A stretch of DNA of 64,000 nucleotides, from NCBI GenBank assembly GCA_022559845.1, contig CM040126.1, positions 138,640,064 through 138,704,063 on the forward strand, given 5' to 3'. Positions 12,376 through 21,732 of this stretch are shown one piece after another. Under the pieces are notes generated by a model, which had not been told where the DNA came from, did not search any database, and saw nothing but the letters and a program-made list of their open reading frames with translations. The stretch is from Amorphophallus konjac (Eukaryota; Streptophyta; Magnoliopsida; Alismatales; Araceae). The position numbers and the translations under genes were made by a program. Every line of letters begins with the position of its first letter. Position 1 is the stretch's first letter.

Positions 12376-12818
12376 TACCCTGGTGGGAATCGGGTACCTC
12401 CTGTGTGTTCAGGAGAAGGGAGAGCTATCTCCGGTTGTGAGTGACAGGGTGTCACTCACGGGTTCCTCCTGAGGATTCAGGAGAAGGGAGATTTATCTCC
12501 GGTTGCCCTCTATGGATTCAGAGGAAGAGAGGATGTGTCCTCTGGGTGGTGAGCAATGGGGTGTTGCTCACTGGTTTTCCCTCTGCTGTCGCAGGAAAAG
12601 GGAGGTGGGACCTCCGGTTCTAGCACTGTGGTGTAGCAGAGCTAGGGTGGCAGTCTGTGGGGAACAAGACCAGGTCGGGGGATTTGTCTCCCTCAGTTCA
12701 AGCTGTTTGGCAGCCGTTGTTTTGCAGACTGAGTCTGCATCTTGCGTTAGCAAGGGAAGCCTCACTCTAGTTGGAGTGAGGGGTGGACATAGGCAGACTG
12801 GTGTCTGGCCGAACCACC
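12376..12818 (+). other. Array of at least thirteen short RNA hairpins in R-U5
   Basis: Consecutive perfect inverted repeats are separated by only a few bases. Examples: CTCCTG/CAGGAG (12398/12410), GGAGA/TCTCC (12419/12428), GTGAGTGACA/TGTCACTCAC with a GGG loop (12437-12459), CTCCTG/CAGGAG (12466/12478), GGAGA/TCTCC (12487/12496), CCTCT/AGAGG (12507/12520), AGAGGA/TCCTCT (12528/12538), GTGAGCAA/TTGCTCAC (12549/12564), GGAGGT/ACCTCC (12601/12610), GCAGACT/AGTCTGC (12724/12732), CTTGC/GCAAG (12741/12750), CTCACTC/GAGTGAG (12761/12774). The last is the stem-loop GGTGG (12782) / CCACC (12814). This would be the 5' leader of the element RNA. Confidence 0.75.
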
Positions 12819-13390
12819 TTAAAATCTCTATGCCGTGGGTTTGCTTGTGGTGTGTGTTTCCATATCTTCAAGCCCCCTTCGCAGGTTGTTTGAGTCTTTC
12901 TATTTATAGCTCTGCTGCATATATCTGTCTATATCCAACCCAACTGCTTAGTGCGTCTACGTGCTTTGTAGAGTCTTAGACTGCTTGTGCTGGCTAAGTG
13001 TTCGAGTGTGGATCTCAATAGAATATCTGCTTAGCTGAGTCTCCTAGTGTTATTTCCGCACAAATCTTTCAGAGATTATTTTAATCGAAGTAAGTCTCAC
13101 AAGAACCTTCCTGGTGTATTTGAGCTCAAATTAAGATCTACACAGGTATTTGCGTCTTCTATCATCTTCATGGATCGGCTGAGTGCTAAGTGTTTTGAGA
13201 GCTATTTTGATTGTGCAATATTCACTTCTATTTTTTCGTATTCTGGTTTAGACCTCGCTGGACCAGAATTCTTAATTGAGCCATCTTTATGGTTCTAGCT
13301 TTTATATTTTAGTATCGGCTAAAATTTTGTAGAGGTATCCATTCACCTCCCTTTGGATCCCTCCGTGCACCCATCTATTTTCCTAACAAG

Positions 13391-13402
13391 TGGTATCAGA
13401 GC
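13391..13402 (+). other. Primer-binding site (initiator Met tRNA type)
   Basis: TGGTATCAGAGC begins two bases after the LTR end CCTAACA at 13388, as expected for a copia element. Confidence 0.9.
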
Positions 13403-13513
13403 GGGTTACTGCTTCATCAGATCCAATGATCAGCATTAGAGCCCGCGGTTTTTTTTGGTGCATTTCTGAGCGTGTTTAGATTGTTGCATTGAATTGTTTG
13501 TTGATTTGCTTCC

Positions 13514-14650
13514 ATGGCTCATCCACTGGTTTTTGATGGTACTAATTTCATTCTGTGGATTAACAACTTGCGAATGTTTATCAAGTCTGTTGATCCTGAT
13601 CTATGGAAGCTCATTTCACACGGTCCATCCAAATTACTAAAGAATAAGTCCAAATGGACTGACATTCATAGATCTATGTGTAGTAAAAACCAAAGAGCTC
13701 TAGAATTTATGAAAGCATCAACTAACAAGGCTTTTCACTCTTGTTTCCATGATTGCAGGTCAGCTAAGGATATTCTGGACAAGCTGAAGCTAGGCTACAT
13801 GAGAAGTGAGGGCAGCTGCATGATGGCTGTGGGAAGCAATGAAAGCGAGGATGCAGAAGAGGTAAATAACCCTTTCGTCGACTTTACTCCAGAGGACTGG
13901 GAAGATGCATATGCTAATTTGCTAGAGTCCCATGAAAAATTGAGAAAATAGAATAAATCCCTGAAAAAGAAGTTAAATAATCCTGTGAATGAAGGCGAGG
14001 ACATTGAAATTCTAAAAATAGAAAATGACATATTAAGAAGACAAATGAAAAATCTTGATGCCATTAGCTCAGAACTTGATCATGTGAAATCTGAAAATAA
14101 AAAAACTCAAAAAACAATTTCAGGAATCTGAATGTAGATCAATGAATCTTGAAAATGAAAATAGATTGATTTCTGAAAAACTGGAGGCTGTTAGAGTAAT
14201 AAATTTAGAGCTTTAGGAAAATTCTGATAAACTTTAATCAGAAAAACAACAAGAAGTGTTTAATGAGTGTCAGACTTCTTTAAGTGAGTTGGTGTTTGAT
14301 GATGAACTCCAGGAGCAAAATAGTAAGCTGAAAGAAGAAATTAACCAGCTGAAACACCTAAACATTGCTATGTCTGAGAAGCTTCTAATTTTTGAAAAAG
14401 GGAAGTCTGTTTGTGTGAGTCTGAAAGGGTTCAAAATCTAGAAAAGCAACTTGAAGACTACAAGTCTGTAAATGAAGTCCAAAAAGTTTAAATTGTTGAA
14501 CTTGAAGAAGAGGCCTTGAACTCTGAATCATTAATTACGTCCTTAGAAAATGAAGTCCGGGACCTAAAAAATTCTTTGTCGAGATTTGTTGATGGTCAAG
14601 AAAACTTGGACAAACTCTTAGGAACAAAGGTTAACTTTTAGAAGGAGGGG
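13514..14650 (+). pseudogene. gag: Copia gag, N-terminal and coiled-coil part, broken
   Basis: The ATG at 13514 opens a 145-residue frame starting MAHPLVFDGTNFILWINNLR, the style of copia Gag N-termini (FDGTNF.LW). The domain is shortened: it passes quickly into FVDFTPEDWEDAYANLLESH, a segment that in the element at 19567 begins the second Gag half (FDNFTIADWVDAYHDI). A TAG near 13949 interrupts it. Downstream frames are Lys/Glu/Leu-rich coiled coil with further stops and frameshifts to about 14650. This is structural Gag material for particle assembly, no longer translatable as one protein. Confidence 0.75.
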
Positions 14651-14677
14651 TTGGGCACCCTGTAAATAAAAAGAGTT

Positions 14678-15535
14678 TTGGAAATAAAATCCAAACTTCC
14701 TTGTCTCAGCTCTACTCCTCACAACCCTCCGAACCCACCAGTTTTTCAGTTTACTGCTCAAAAATCTTTAAAAACAACTGAAAAACAAAAAGAAAATAAT
14801 AAAAATATTTCTACTACCTCTTTGCATGTTGCTCATAAATCATCCACACACACACAAGCACACAAAAAGGGAATGACATGCCATTACTGTCACAAGATTG
14901 GTCATTTAATGCATGAGTGTAGATTAATGGAACAAGATGATCTGAATGCTCATAAAATGCATACTAAGAAATCTCATCTCAAAAATCATGTATTTCAGAA
15001 TAAGAAAATTCACTATTTTCATTGCGGTAAGATTGGTCACACTGCTGCTCAATGTTGGCATGTTCAGGGAAGAAAATTCCATTCAAAATTTGTTAACATC
15101 CCTGCCAAGAAAAATGTTTTTGATAGAAGTAATTTTGGTTCTAGGGACAAGGACATTGTGTGCTTCGAATGTGGAAAGAATGGCCATACAGTCAAAGACT
15201 GTTGACATGCTTAGAGAAAGAAAGTTAATTCTAAACCTGTTAATTTTCCTGAAAATCAAAGTGTGTTTAGTAGGAACAAACTTGTTTTCAAAGAAAAATT
15301 CATTACATGTTTTGAGTGTGGAAAGTCATGGCACAAAGCTGCTGATTGCTGGCTAACAGGTAATAAGAGACAAAATTATCATGTTAAAAACAGAGACATT
15401 CATGCTCATGCACATCAGTTTCATGCTAATGCTAACATGCTCATTCAGATGTTGGTCCTGAGGACTGAACCACCTAAAAAGTTTTTGTGTTCTATGGTTT
15501 GCTTGCTAATTCGTCAACCGTTAGATGTATGCTAG
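14678..15535 (+). pseudogene. gag: Gag C-terminal region with four CCHC zinc knuckles
   Basis: Knuckle-like motifs lie at 14879-14920 (CHYCHKIGHLMHEC), 15014-15055 (YFHCGKIGHTAAQC, first Cys replaced by Tyr), 15161-15202 (CFECGKNGHTVKDC) and 15308-15349 (CFECGKSWHKAADC, Gly of GH replaced by Trp). They are spaced 135, 147 and 147 bases apart. A stop follows the third and a frame change precedes the fourth. CCHC knuckles bind nucleic acid during packaging. One or two are usual for copia Gag, so the array suggests local duplication. After the fourth knuckle the frame runs into LTR sequence at about 15447. Confidence 0.75.
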
Positions 15536-15815
15536 GCTCACTTCTATCTACGGTTCTGACTGAAAGGGTTTAGTGTACATGCATGCTTGAATTGATTACG
15601 TCAACAGTATAGATTTGCTTGGGAGTCTATCTTTTACAGTTCATCTGTTCGATTAACTACTTCATTAGTTTTATTATTTAGCATAGCTTAATTACTTTCA
15701 ATTCCGCACAAGTTTAAAGTCTGTAGTTTAAGCTTTAAATTGATCAAAAATTTTAGAAAGGGATTCATTCACCCCCCCTCTGAATCCTTATTGCACCATT
15801 GTCATCCTAATAGGG
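15447..15815 (+). repeat. Remnant of a copia LTR (R-U5 end only)
   Basis: The sequence starts inside the conserved stem-loop (GGTCCTGAGGACTGAACCACC) and runs to a pyrimidine-rich GGATTCATTCACC end like that at 1880-1925. U3 and the hairpin array are missing. Its 3' limit against the minus-strand gypsy fragment is uncertain by a few bases. Confidence 0.65.
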
Positions 15816-15819
15816 GGAT

Positions 15820-16931
15820 GGAGGACCAGTTCTCACCGGAGGTTCTCATCGCGGGTGCCTCTGGTCAGCGCGGTGATGGCTGAGGCGACATCCAGGCAGG
15901 GGATACGCAAGTCTTCCGATTTGAATCGGTTGATGTAGGCCTAGAGTTTCTCCCCTTGTGCCTGCTTTAGTGCCAACAACCCCACTATTGACCTTGGTGG
16001 ACCGCTGCCGATGAAGCTTTCCTTGAATACTCACCCGAATTGTCTGAAGTCGTGAATGCTACTGGGGGCGAGTGCTCGGAACCAAGCCTGAGCGTCTTGG
16101 ACCAAGGTGGTCATGAACGCTCGAAATTTGATAGCGTCGAAGGCCCCGTGCAAGGTCATCAGGGCGTTGAAGTTGTCATAATGGTCAGCCGAGTCTCCCT
16201 GGCCGTCATATGACTTGAAGGTTGGCAGTAGGATTTAAGGGGAGATCTCGGCCTTCAAGATATGGTCGGAGAATGGGGATTGCTCCTCATCTTCCTTGGT
16301 GAAAGTTTTCTGCAGGGCGCGGAGGGCACGCTCTTGTTCTGCAAATCGTCGCTCGAAGTCCCGCAATTGGAGAGATAACTCCGGTTGCCGCTGAACCGAG
16401 GGGCTGTGGGGGCGTCCCTGTGGACTGTCGCGTTGTCCCTCGGGGGGACAAGTTTCTGGGAACTGCCGACGTATTCCGGTTCTTTCTCTCCTCAGGGTGG
16501 AGGAGGCTTCTTGTTTTGGAGGGGGGCATGCGAAGGTCCCCCTGACCTATTGCGTATAGGCCATCGTCCCCGGAGGGTGAAGCGGCCTCAGGCCGTTTGC
16601 TGGGAAGCTTCTCCAACGGGGGGGGGCTCTCCTGTGGGAGTCGTGACTTCTCCTCCCTAGCCGTCTGGGTCCTCATTAATTCTACTAGGATATCCAGTTT
16701 TGCATTGAGGGTTTGGAGAGCGTCAGAACTCCCATTAGGGGGTTGCACCTCTGCGGGTGGTGGAGGTAGCTCGTCGGCTTGATTTTTGTCGTCGGAGGGG
16801 AGGTTTTTCACTGGGTGGGAGGGCACAGGTTCCCCATCCGCCACTACGATCTTTCCCATGCCGCCGGCAATCTTCCTACCCGAATTTCTTCGTACCATGA
16901 TGGCTCTTTGTTCGTTTCCCACGGACGGCAC
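15820..16931 (-). pseudogene. gag: Ty3/gypsy gag
   Basis: The ATG at 16931 starts MPSVGNEQRAIMVRRNSGRK; an inner Met before VRRN could also be the start. The open part runs to 16287, with a Pro/Gln-rich linker and a helix VELMRTQTAREEK. A frame change after 16287 continues into a retrotransposon Gag core recognisable by SYDGQGDSADHYDNFNALM, AWFRALAPSSIHDF and GSGPPRSIVGLLALKQAQGE. Stops interrupt it near 16229, 16031 and 15945. The core ends at about 15825, where the element is truncated. Not translatable. Confidence 0.85.
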
Positions 16932-16936
16932 CCGAT
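16914..16936 (-). other. Primer-binding-site-like sequence of the gypsy fragment
   Basis: On the minus strand it contains GGTGCCGTCCGTGGGAA, close to the GGCGCCGTCTGTGGGAA-type PBS region common in plant gypsy elements. It lies just upstream of the gag ATG and overlaps the first codons in the longest frame, which favours the internal Met as the true start. Confidence 0.45.
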
Positions 16937-18661
16937 GAAGAGGCGTAATCTCACGCTGATCCTGAGTCGTGAGATCCAGGGAGATTTTTTGGTCACGGTC
17001 ACCACGTCTGTATGAACTGCAAGGCAGGAAACGGATCAGAGGTGCCTAGGGAGGAGTCCCTAGGGAAAACCCTCTGATCCTTAAGTCAGCAAGTGTGATA
17101 GAGCATGGATGCGAAGAGAGAGGGTAGGAGAAAGAGGGGGCGCGAGATTATTCTCCACCAAGAGGTGTGGTGATTTTCTCTCACGATCATTGCTTACCTT
17201 CTCGGAGGGTCTCCCTGGAGTTTATATAACAGTCCATTTAACGTACTAGTCCAGGGAGCTGAGGGGATTTTTGGGAGGTTACGTCCTTGTAGTGTGCTCT
17301 TTATGGCATAAGGACTCTTGCTCTCCCTTATCCCCTGGAGTTCCCCGCTCCTGCTTGATGCGTAATGGATGCTTGGATAAGCTTCCGACAGTCGGTCCGA
17401 GCCAGAGGCGCTTGCTCGGGGTTTTATCCTGAGCGATAAGTGTATAGCTCGGGTAGGCCGCGTCGGGTCCCCGCAGGGGATCTCTCGACCGATCTGTTGC
17501 TCAGACTTCCGGACCTGAAGGCCACCTAGGAAGAACTACTCTGAGTGAGTTTTGGGCTTGAAGTAAGTGGGCCCGAAATGGGGCAGTGGTTGACACCCGT
17601 TTTTAGCCCGTAAGTTACGTCATTTCTCTTATTCATCATTTTTGATGTCCCGAATTACCCATTATTTTGGAGCCTTCCTTGGATGGATTTCGTGCCCATT
17701 TTTATCATTACATTCCCTTTAAGCCTTAGAGATCATGATTTCTTAGAGCCCTGGAGTTTATCTTATCAACTTTTGGCTTCCAAGTCTATTTGCGGCCCAT
17801 TTAGGCCCATTTCCATCAAGCATTCGGCTCCTTTCCCTACGCAGTCTTGAAAATGGTCCTTTTTCATCCCATTATATTCCTATATTCAAAAGGTTGTCTT
17901 CACCAAAATTGTTTGTCTTTTAAAGATCGACAACTTATTCTTCTACATCATTGGCCAGTTCTCCACCGATTTCAAGTTATTTGCATTTTTCTGGCGTGCT
18001 GCTCTATTCACCTACATCCCAGAATTCTTTCTCTATGTTCTAGCCCCATTTTTTCCCTCTTACAGTCTTTTTCTCATCTTACTCTCTTCATAAACGTTGT
18101 TCCTCTTTCCGTTATCTACAATTTCTTTTTCTACCACATTCGCTAGTTCTGCACCGTTTGAGAGATACACTCCAATTTCTAAAATCACGCGTAGTCTGCC
18201 CAAAATGCTCCTCCAACCGCCAAGCAGTCTATTGGTAGACCGCTAGGGCCCAAGAAGTCATCTATTAGTAGACCGCTAGACCACAAGAAACGGTCCTACG
18301 ATAGACCGTTAAGCCCAAACTTGCCCGAAATCGTCCCGTTTGACCCGTAGAGAGAGTCTTGCGGTCACTCCCTACACCGTTTGTGGTCCTCATGCGGTCC
18401 TTTAATATGTCGTTTTCTCTGTAGGTGGTCTTACGATGGACTGTTTGCCAGACATAGAGTCCTAAACTTCCTGAACTCCGATTTCTTCACCGTGGGACTC
18501 TTTATAGACCTTTTTTGATCTATTTTCTTTTAGGAGAAGCTTCCAGGTCGTCTCTAATTGATCTAGGACTCTTATCCCCACTATTATCTGGAGTTTTGTG
18601 CATCTAAATCCCCTATTTTGGGTGTTCATCTCAGATTTAAACTCAATGGCTTTTCTGCTCC

Positions 18662-18669
18662 TATAAATA
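18662..18669 (+). promoter_or_regulatory. TATA box of the Tat-like LTR
   Basis: TATAAATA follows TTTTCTGCTCC and is conserved in the 3' LTR copy at 59430-59437. It precedes the candidate intron by about 350 bases. Confidence 0.65.
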
Positions 18670-19015
18670 ACTGCCCAGTTCACAGTTGCAAAGGAGGACT
18701 CTTTCTGGACGTAGGGCGAAGCCATGCTGCATCTCCAACTCACAACTTCGACCCTGGCTTGAAGAGGGAAGTATTGGCTTTCCATTGCATCCTTTTGGAC
18801 TTAATTTCGTGGTCTATATTATTAGTTCTCCTCTCCTCAAAATCACAAATCATCACAGTTTTCTGCACTTTTCTGCTACACATGCGTTTTCCCCGTTTTG
18901 CATCAACGATTTCTCTCTATTCTCTCAACCAAATTCCGTGATTTAAAATCCTATGCATGCACAACACACACACCTATTATTTCCACCCTTCCACAGGGGT
19001 TAAAAACCTCCCCCG

Positions 19016-19119
19016 GTGAGTTTACCCTCAATTTCTACCCCTATTTCATCACTTTGGGATTGATACTACACTTCGATTTTCTAATGGGTTTTCTGTTGTC
19101 TTGTGGCTTTGTTTTGCAG
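19016..19119 (+). other. Candidate intron within the Tat-like LTR (104 bp)
   Basis: The donor is CCG|GTGAGT, a strong plant 5' splice consensus. The acceptor TTTTGCAG|G is preceded by a T-rich stretch. The conserved GGGGTTAAAAACC block lies immediately upstream. Similar intron-like segments sit at the same place in two other Tat-like LTR families (10108-10000 minus; 36459-36564). No transcript evidence is available. Confidence 0.55.
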
Positions 19120-19422
19120 GAGAGCATGAACATAACGTGAGGCCCTCTTCTTCTAGCCAGCTGGAGGACGGGGAGGTTTGAATCCACATTATTCCCCACA
19201 CCCCGGTTCAAGCGTGATCAAGTTTTTATCCTTTTCCAAGGTACACGGCGTCGTTCTCATATCTCTTCATCCTTTCGGCGTTGTTGAAACTTTGGTGGCG
19301 ATCATGGTATGTTCTTTCTATCTTTCCATTGCCCTTTTCTTTGTTCATATTGTTGCATGATTCATGCATACCTATTAGTCTAAGGGGAAGGGTGATACAT
19401 AAACTATCAACACCTAATTTTT

Positions 19423-19440
19423 TGGCGATCACGGTGGGAC
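19423..19440 (+). other. Primer-binding site of the Tat-like element
   Basis: TGGCGATCACGGTGGGAC is identical to the site at 36940 in the nested Tat-like element. A related motif, TGGCGATCATGG, occurs 127 bases upstream inside the LTR. Confidence 0.7.
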
Positions 19441-19689
19441 TCCAATGCCCATCACACTTGTTTTCATACTCTTTTCTAGGTTGGGTGGGTGCATGTTTAT
19501 GTTTAGGTAGTATTTCCTCCATTCTCTCACTATTTTTGGCATTTTGCGGGCTCTGGTTGTCTAGCGTGTTGTGACTCATCTGTTGATGATGTTGACAATA
19601 AGCCTTACTTCATTGGCAACAGCTTGTTTTGATTGATTGGCAACTGTTCATATTTTTATGAAATTATCTTTATCAGATTGTCTGTGCGT

Positions 19690-20590
19690 TCCATACATTC
19701 AGAGTCTCTACATTACCTATTGTTGTGTTCGTGCATCATTCTAGCAAGTCTGCACATTGCTTGTAGACTGCACAAAGTCTGCACATTCGTTGCTGGCATG
19801 TCTGTACATCGTCTTGAAGATTGCACACAAAGTCTATACATTCACATGCATATGCAAAGTCTGTACAGCCAGTGCATCCTTTGATTTGAAGTCTGTACAG
19901 CCTATGTTCTTCATACATTTTCAAGTCAGTGCTTGTTAAGATATGTCTTACTTAGCGTCTCACTTAGCGTCTCTCTGCATACCTTAAGGTCGATGCATAT
20001 GGTGAGCATCTAGTCAGTGCATGTTTAGGTCTCATGCTATATTACAAAGTCTATGCATCGGTCAAGTCTATACATTGCATCAGTCAAGTCTGCACATCAC
20101 TTCATGCTCCATATACTCAAGACAAAGTCTGTACATTTCTTGTGCATGCATCGTTTCTCAAGTCTGTACATCGTCTTGTTGACGGCATGTGTGTGCATCT
20201 CGCTGCTAAGACTGTACATTGGCCAAGTCTACACATCGCCGCTTGTGGTTCATTCGACTAAGTCTGTACAACCTTCATTGGTTCATATGACCAAGTCTGT
20301 ACAGCCCGTGTTCAGAAGCATTACAAAGTCTATACATCCATTAGCCGATATCTGGTGGCAAGTATGTACATCGCCCTGTGTCATGCACTCAAAGTCCACA
20401 CATGCACACACTAAGTTTGTGCATTGTGCTCTCATGCTTTAACACTAGGCATTGCAAAGTCTATACATTACTGTCGCATGCACACTAAGTCCATACATTT
20501 GTTGACGGCACGACTGTGCATCCACTTTCAATATACACACCTCACTGCATGCACACTGCATTACACACTACAAAGTCTGTACAAGTTTTT
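19690..20590 (+). repeat. AAGTCTRYACA word array in U3
   Basis: The word AAGTCTGTACA, AAGTCTATACA or AAGTCTGCACA recurs about every 25-45 bases in variable GCATGCA-rich text, all in the same orientation. Its range is matched in the 3' LTR at 32500-33395. The function is unknown; it lies upstream of the TATA box. Confidence 0.85.
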
Positions 20591-20782
20591 AGTCTTAAAC
20601 TGATAATTCTCTCCGACTGACTGACAGGTACTTTTCGTGAAGTTTAAGAATGGCACATGATCCGAGAAGGGAGGACGGCTCAGGATCGTGACACGTGTAA
20701 AGCAGCAAGCCTGGATGCTGCCATGTGACCAAAATGTTGGGCGGGAAATGTGGAAGACATACGCCCTCCTAATTACTGCTGG

Positions 20783-20790
20783 TATAAAAG
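20783..20790 (+). promoter_or_regulatory. TATA box of the copia 5' LTR
   Basis: TATAAAAG, conserved at 33593-33600 in the 3' LTR and at 1055-1062 in the related LTR. Confidence 0.7.
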
Positions 20791-21676
20791 GAACACTTCT
20801 TCATCTGGAGAAGTGTATGGTGAAGCTCGAGCAGAGAAAGTGAAGTAGCAGAGAGCCACCGAGAGCAGAGAAGAAAAAGAGAGAGAAGAGAAGAGCAGAG
20901 AAGAAAAAGAGAGAGAAGAGAAGATTGAGATGGTTGATTTCAGAGAGTTTATTGAGATATTGTTCCTCAGTCTCTTGGTTCAGATACCAGAGCTGAGTTT
21001 GCTCATTGCGAGCTATATTCCCTGTTGGGATTTTCTTGTTTTCATTTTGATTCTGTCTTTTGTTTTCCGAAACCTTTCTTCAAGCTGTTTGTCAGCAGAG
21101 CTAAGCTGTATTGCTCAGCAGTTTGCAGAGGTGTTACCTCTGGTCGGGTCAAGCTGTAGTCCCCAGCGGTTGCAGAGGTATATCCTCTGGATAGGTCAAG
21201 CTGTAATTCCTCAGCGGGCGAGACTAGGTCTCGGACAGCAAGCTGTGAGGCTCAGCGCAAGCTGTTAGGCAGCGGATGGCTAAGCTGTATTGCCCAGCGG
21301 AAGCAAGCTGTGATGCTCAACTGTTGTAGGCTAAGCTGTAAGGCCCAGCGGACGCAAGCTGTGTTGCGCAGCAGTAAGCCACACTTGGGTTTGAGTGTGG
21401 GGTGGACGTAGGTCTGGAGGACCGAACCACCTAAAAATCTGGTGTGTTATGTGCTTGTGTGATTGCCTATGATATGGTGTGTGGTTGCTTCTCTTGATTC
21501 TCTTCTCAGATTGCTTCATTTCTGCTAAGTTCAGACACTCTAGCTAGTGATCTCGTAGATCAATTTAATTTCCGCATTAGAGTCTCATTGAACTGTTAAA
21601 TTAGGCCATCGATCTATTCACCCCCCTCTAGATCCACATTTCATGGTGACAGAGTGCTTCCATCTAACACAACAGT

Positions 21677-21688
21677 TGGTATCAGAGC
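21677..21688 (+). other. Primer-binding site (initiator Met tRNA type)
   Basis: TGGTATCAGAGC starts two bases after the LTR end at 21674. Confidence 0.93.
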
Positions 21689-21732
21689 CTAACTCTTCTA
21701 CAGGGACTTACAGCCCGAAGAGGAAGGTATAG

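Larger units (their letters stand above)
11290..13388 (+). repeat. 5' LTR of the decayed copia element
   Basis: The U3 starts with repeats of GGTCTGTGCACATATA and related words (11290-11560), a different word from the LTRs at 1 and 19567. TATA box at 12025. A dense hairpin array follows at 12376-12818. The LTR ends in CCTAACA at 13388, just before the PBS. The 5' end abuts the LTR start of the neighbouring minus-strand Tat-like element at 11289 and appears truncated. Confidence 0.75.
11290..15815 (+). mobile_element. Decayed, deleted Ty1/copia element
   Basis: In order: a 5' LTR (11290-13388) lacking the expected TGTTG start, a PBS, a gag region broken by stops and frameshifts, and a remnant of LTR R-U5 (15447-15815). 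All of pol and most of the 3' LTR are missing, so an internal deletion has joined the zinc-knuckle region to the LTR remnant. The remnant resembles the family at 1-1925 more than its own 5' LTR, so the junction may join two families. Confidence 0.7.
15816..17594 (-). mobile_element. Ty3/gypsy fragment, minus strand: LTR, leader and gag
   Basis: On the minus strand an LTR of about 650 bp (17594 or 17587 to about 16940) is followed by a PBS-like site and a gag running to about 15816, where it is cut off. The right-hand limit is ambiguous: the LTR start TGTCAACCACTGCCCC would overlap by seven bases the LTR start of the plus-strand element at 17588. A TATATAA-like site near 17221-17230 could be the promoter. 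No pol remains. Confidence 0.65.
17588..19412 (+). repeat. 5' LTR of the Tat-like element
   Basis: Its first part matches 58360-59544 almost base for base apart from scattered changes. It holds GGTC/GACC hairpin words (18220-18440), a TATA box at 18662, the conserved TTAAAAACC block, a candidate intron at 19016-19119 and a second PBS-like motif at 19296-19307. The 3' end is placed at ATCAACA, about 10 bases before the PBS; uncertainty is a few bases. Confidence 0.8.
19567..21674 (+). repeat. 5' LTR of the copia element
   Basis: 2108 bp. U3 (to about 20590) carries some twenty AAGTCTRYACA words. TATA box at 20783. R-U5 (21080-21440) holds AGCTGT...CAGC units and hairpins CAGAGGT/ACCTCTG (21126/21136), CAGAGG/CCTCTG (21173/21184) and CGAGAC/GTCTCG (21219/21228), then the GGTGG (21401) / CCACC (21427) stem-loop. 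A GA-rich tract at 20850-20925 contains a direct duplication. Confidence 0.92.

Noticed and set aside
21677..21688. tRNA gene fragment suggested by TGGTATCAGAGC
   Set aside because: Only the 12-base PBS is present, next to an LTR end. No cloverleaf can be drawn.
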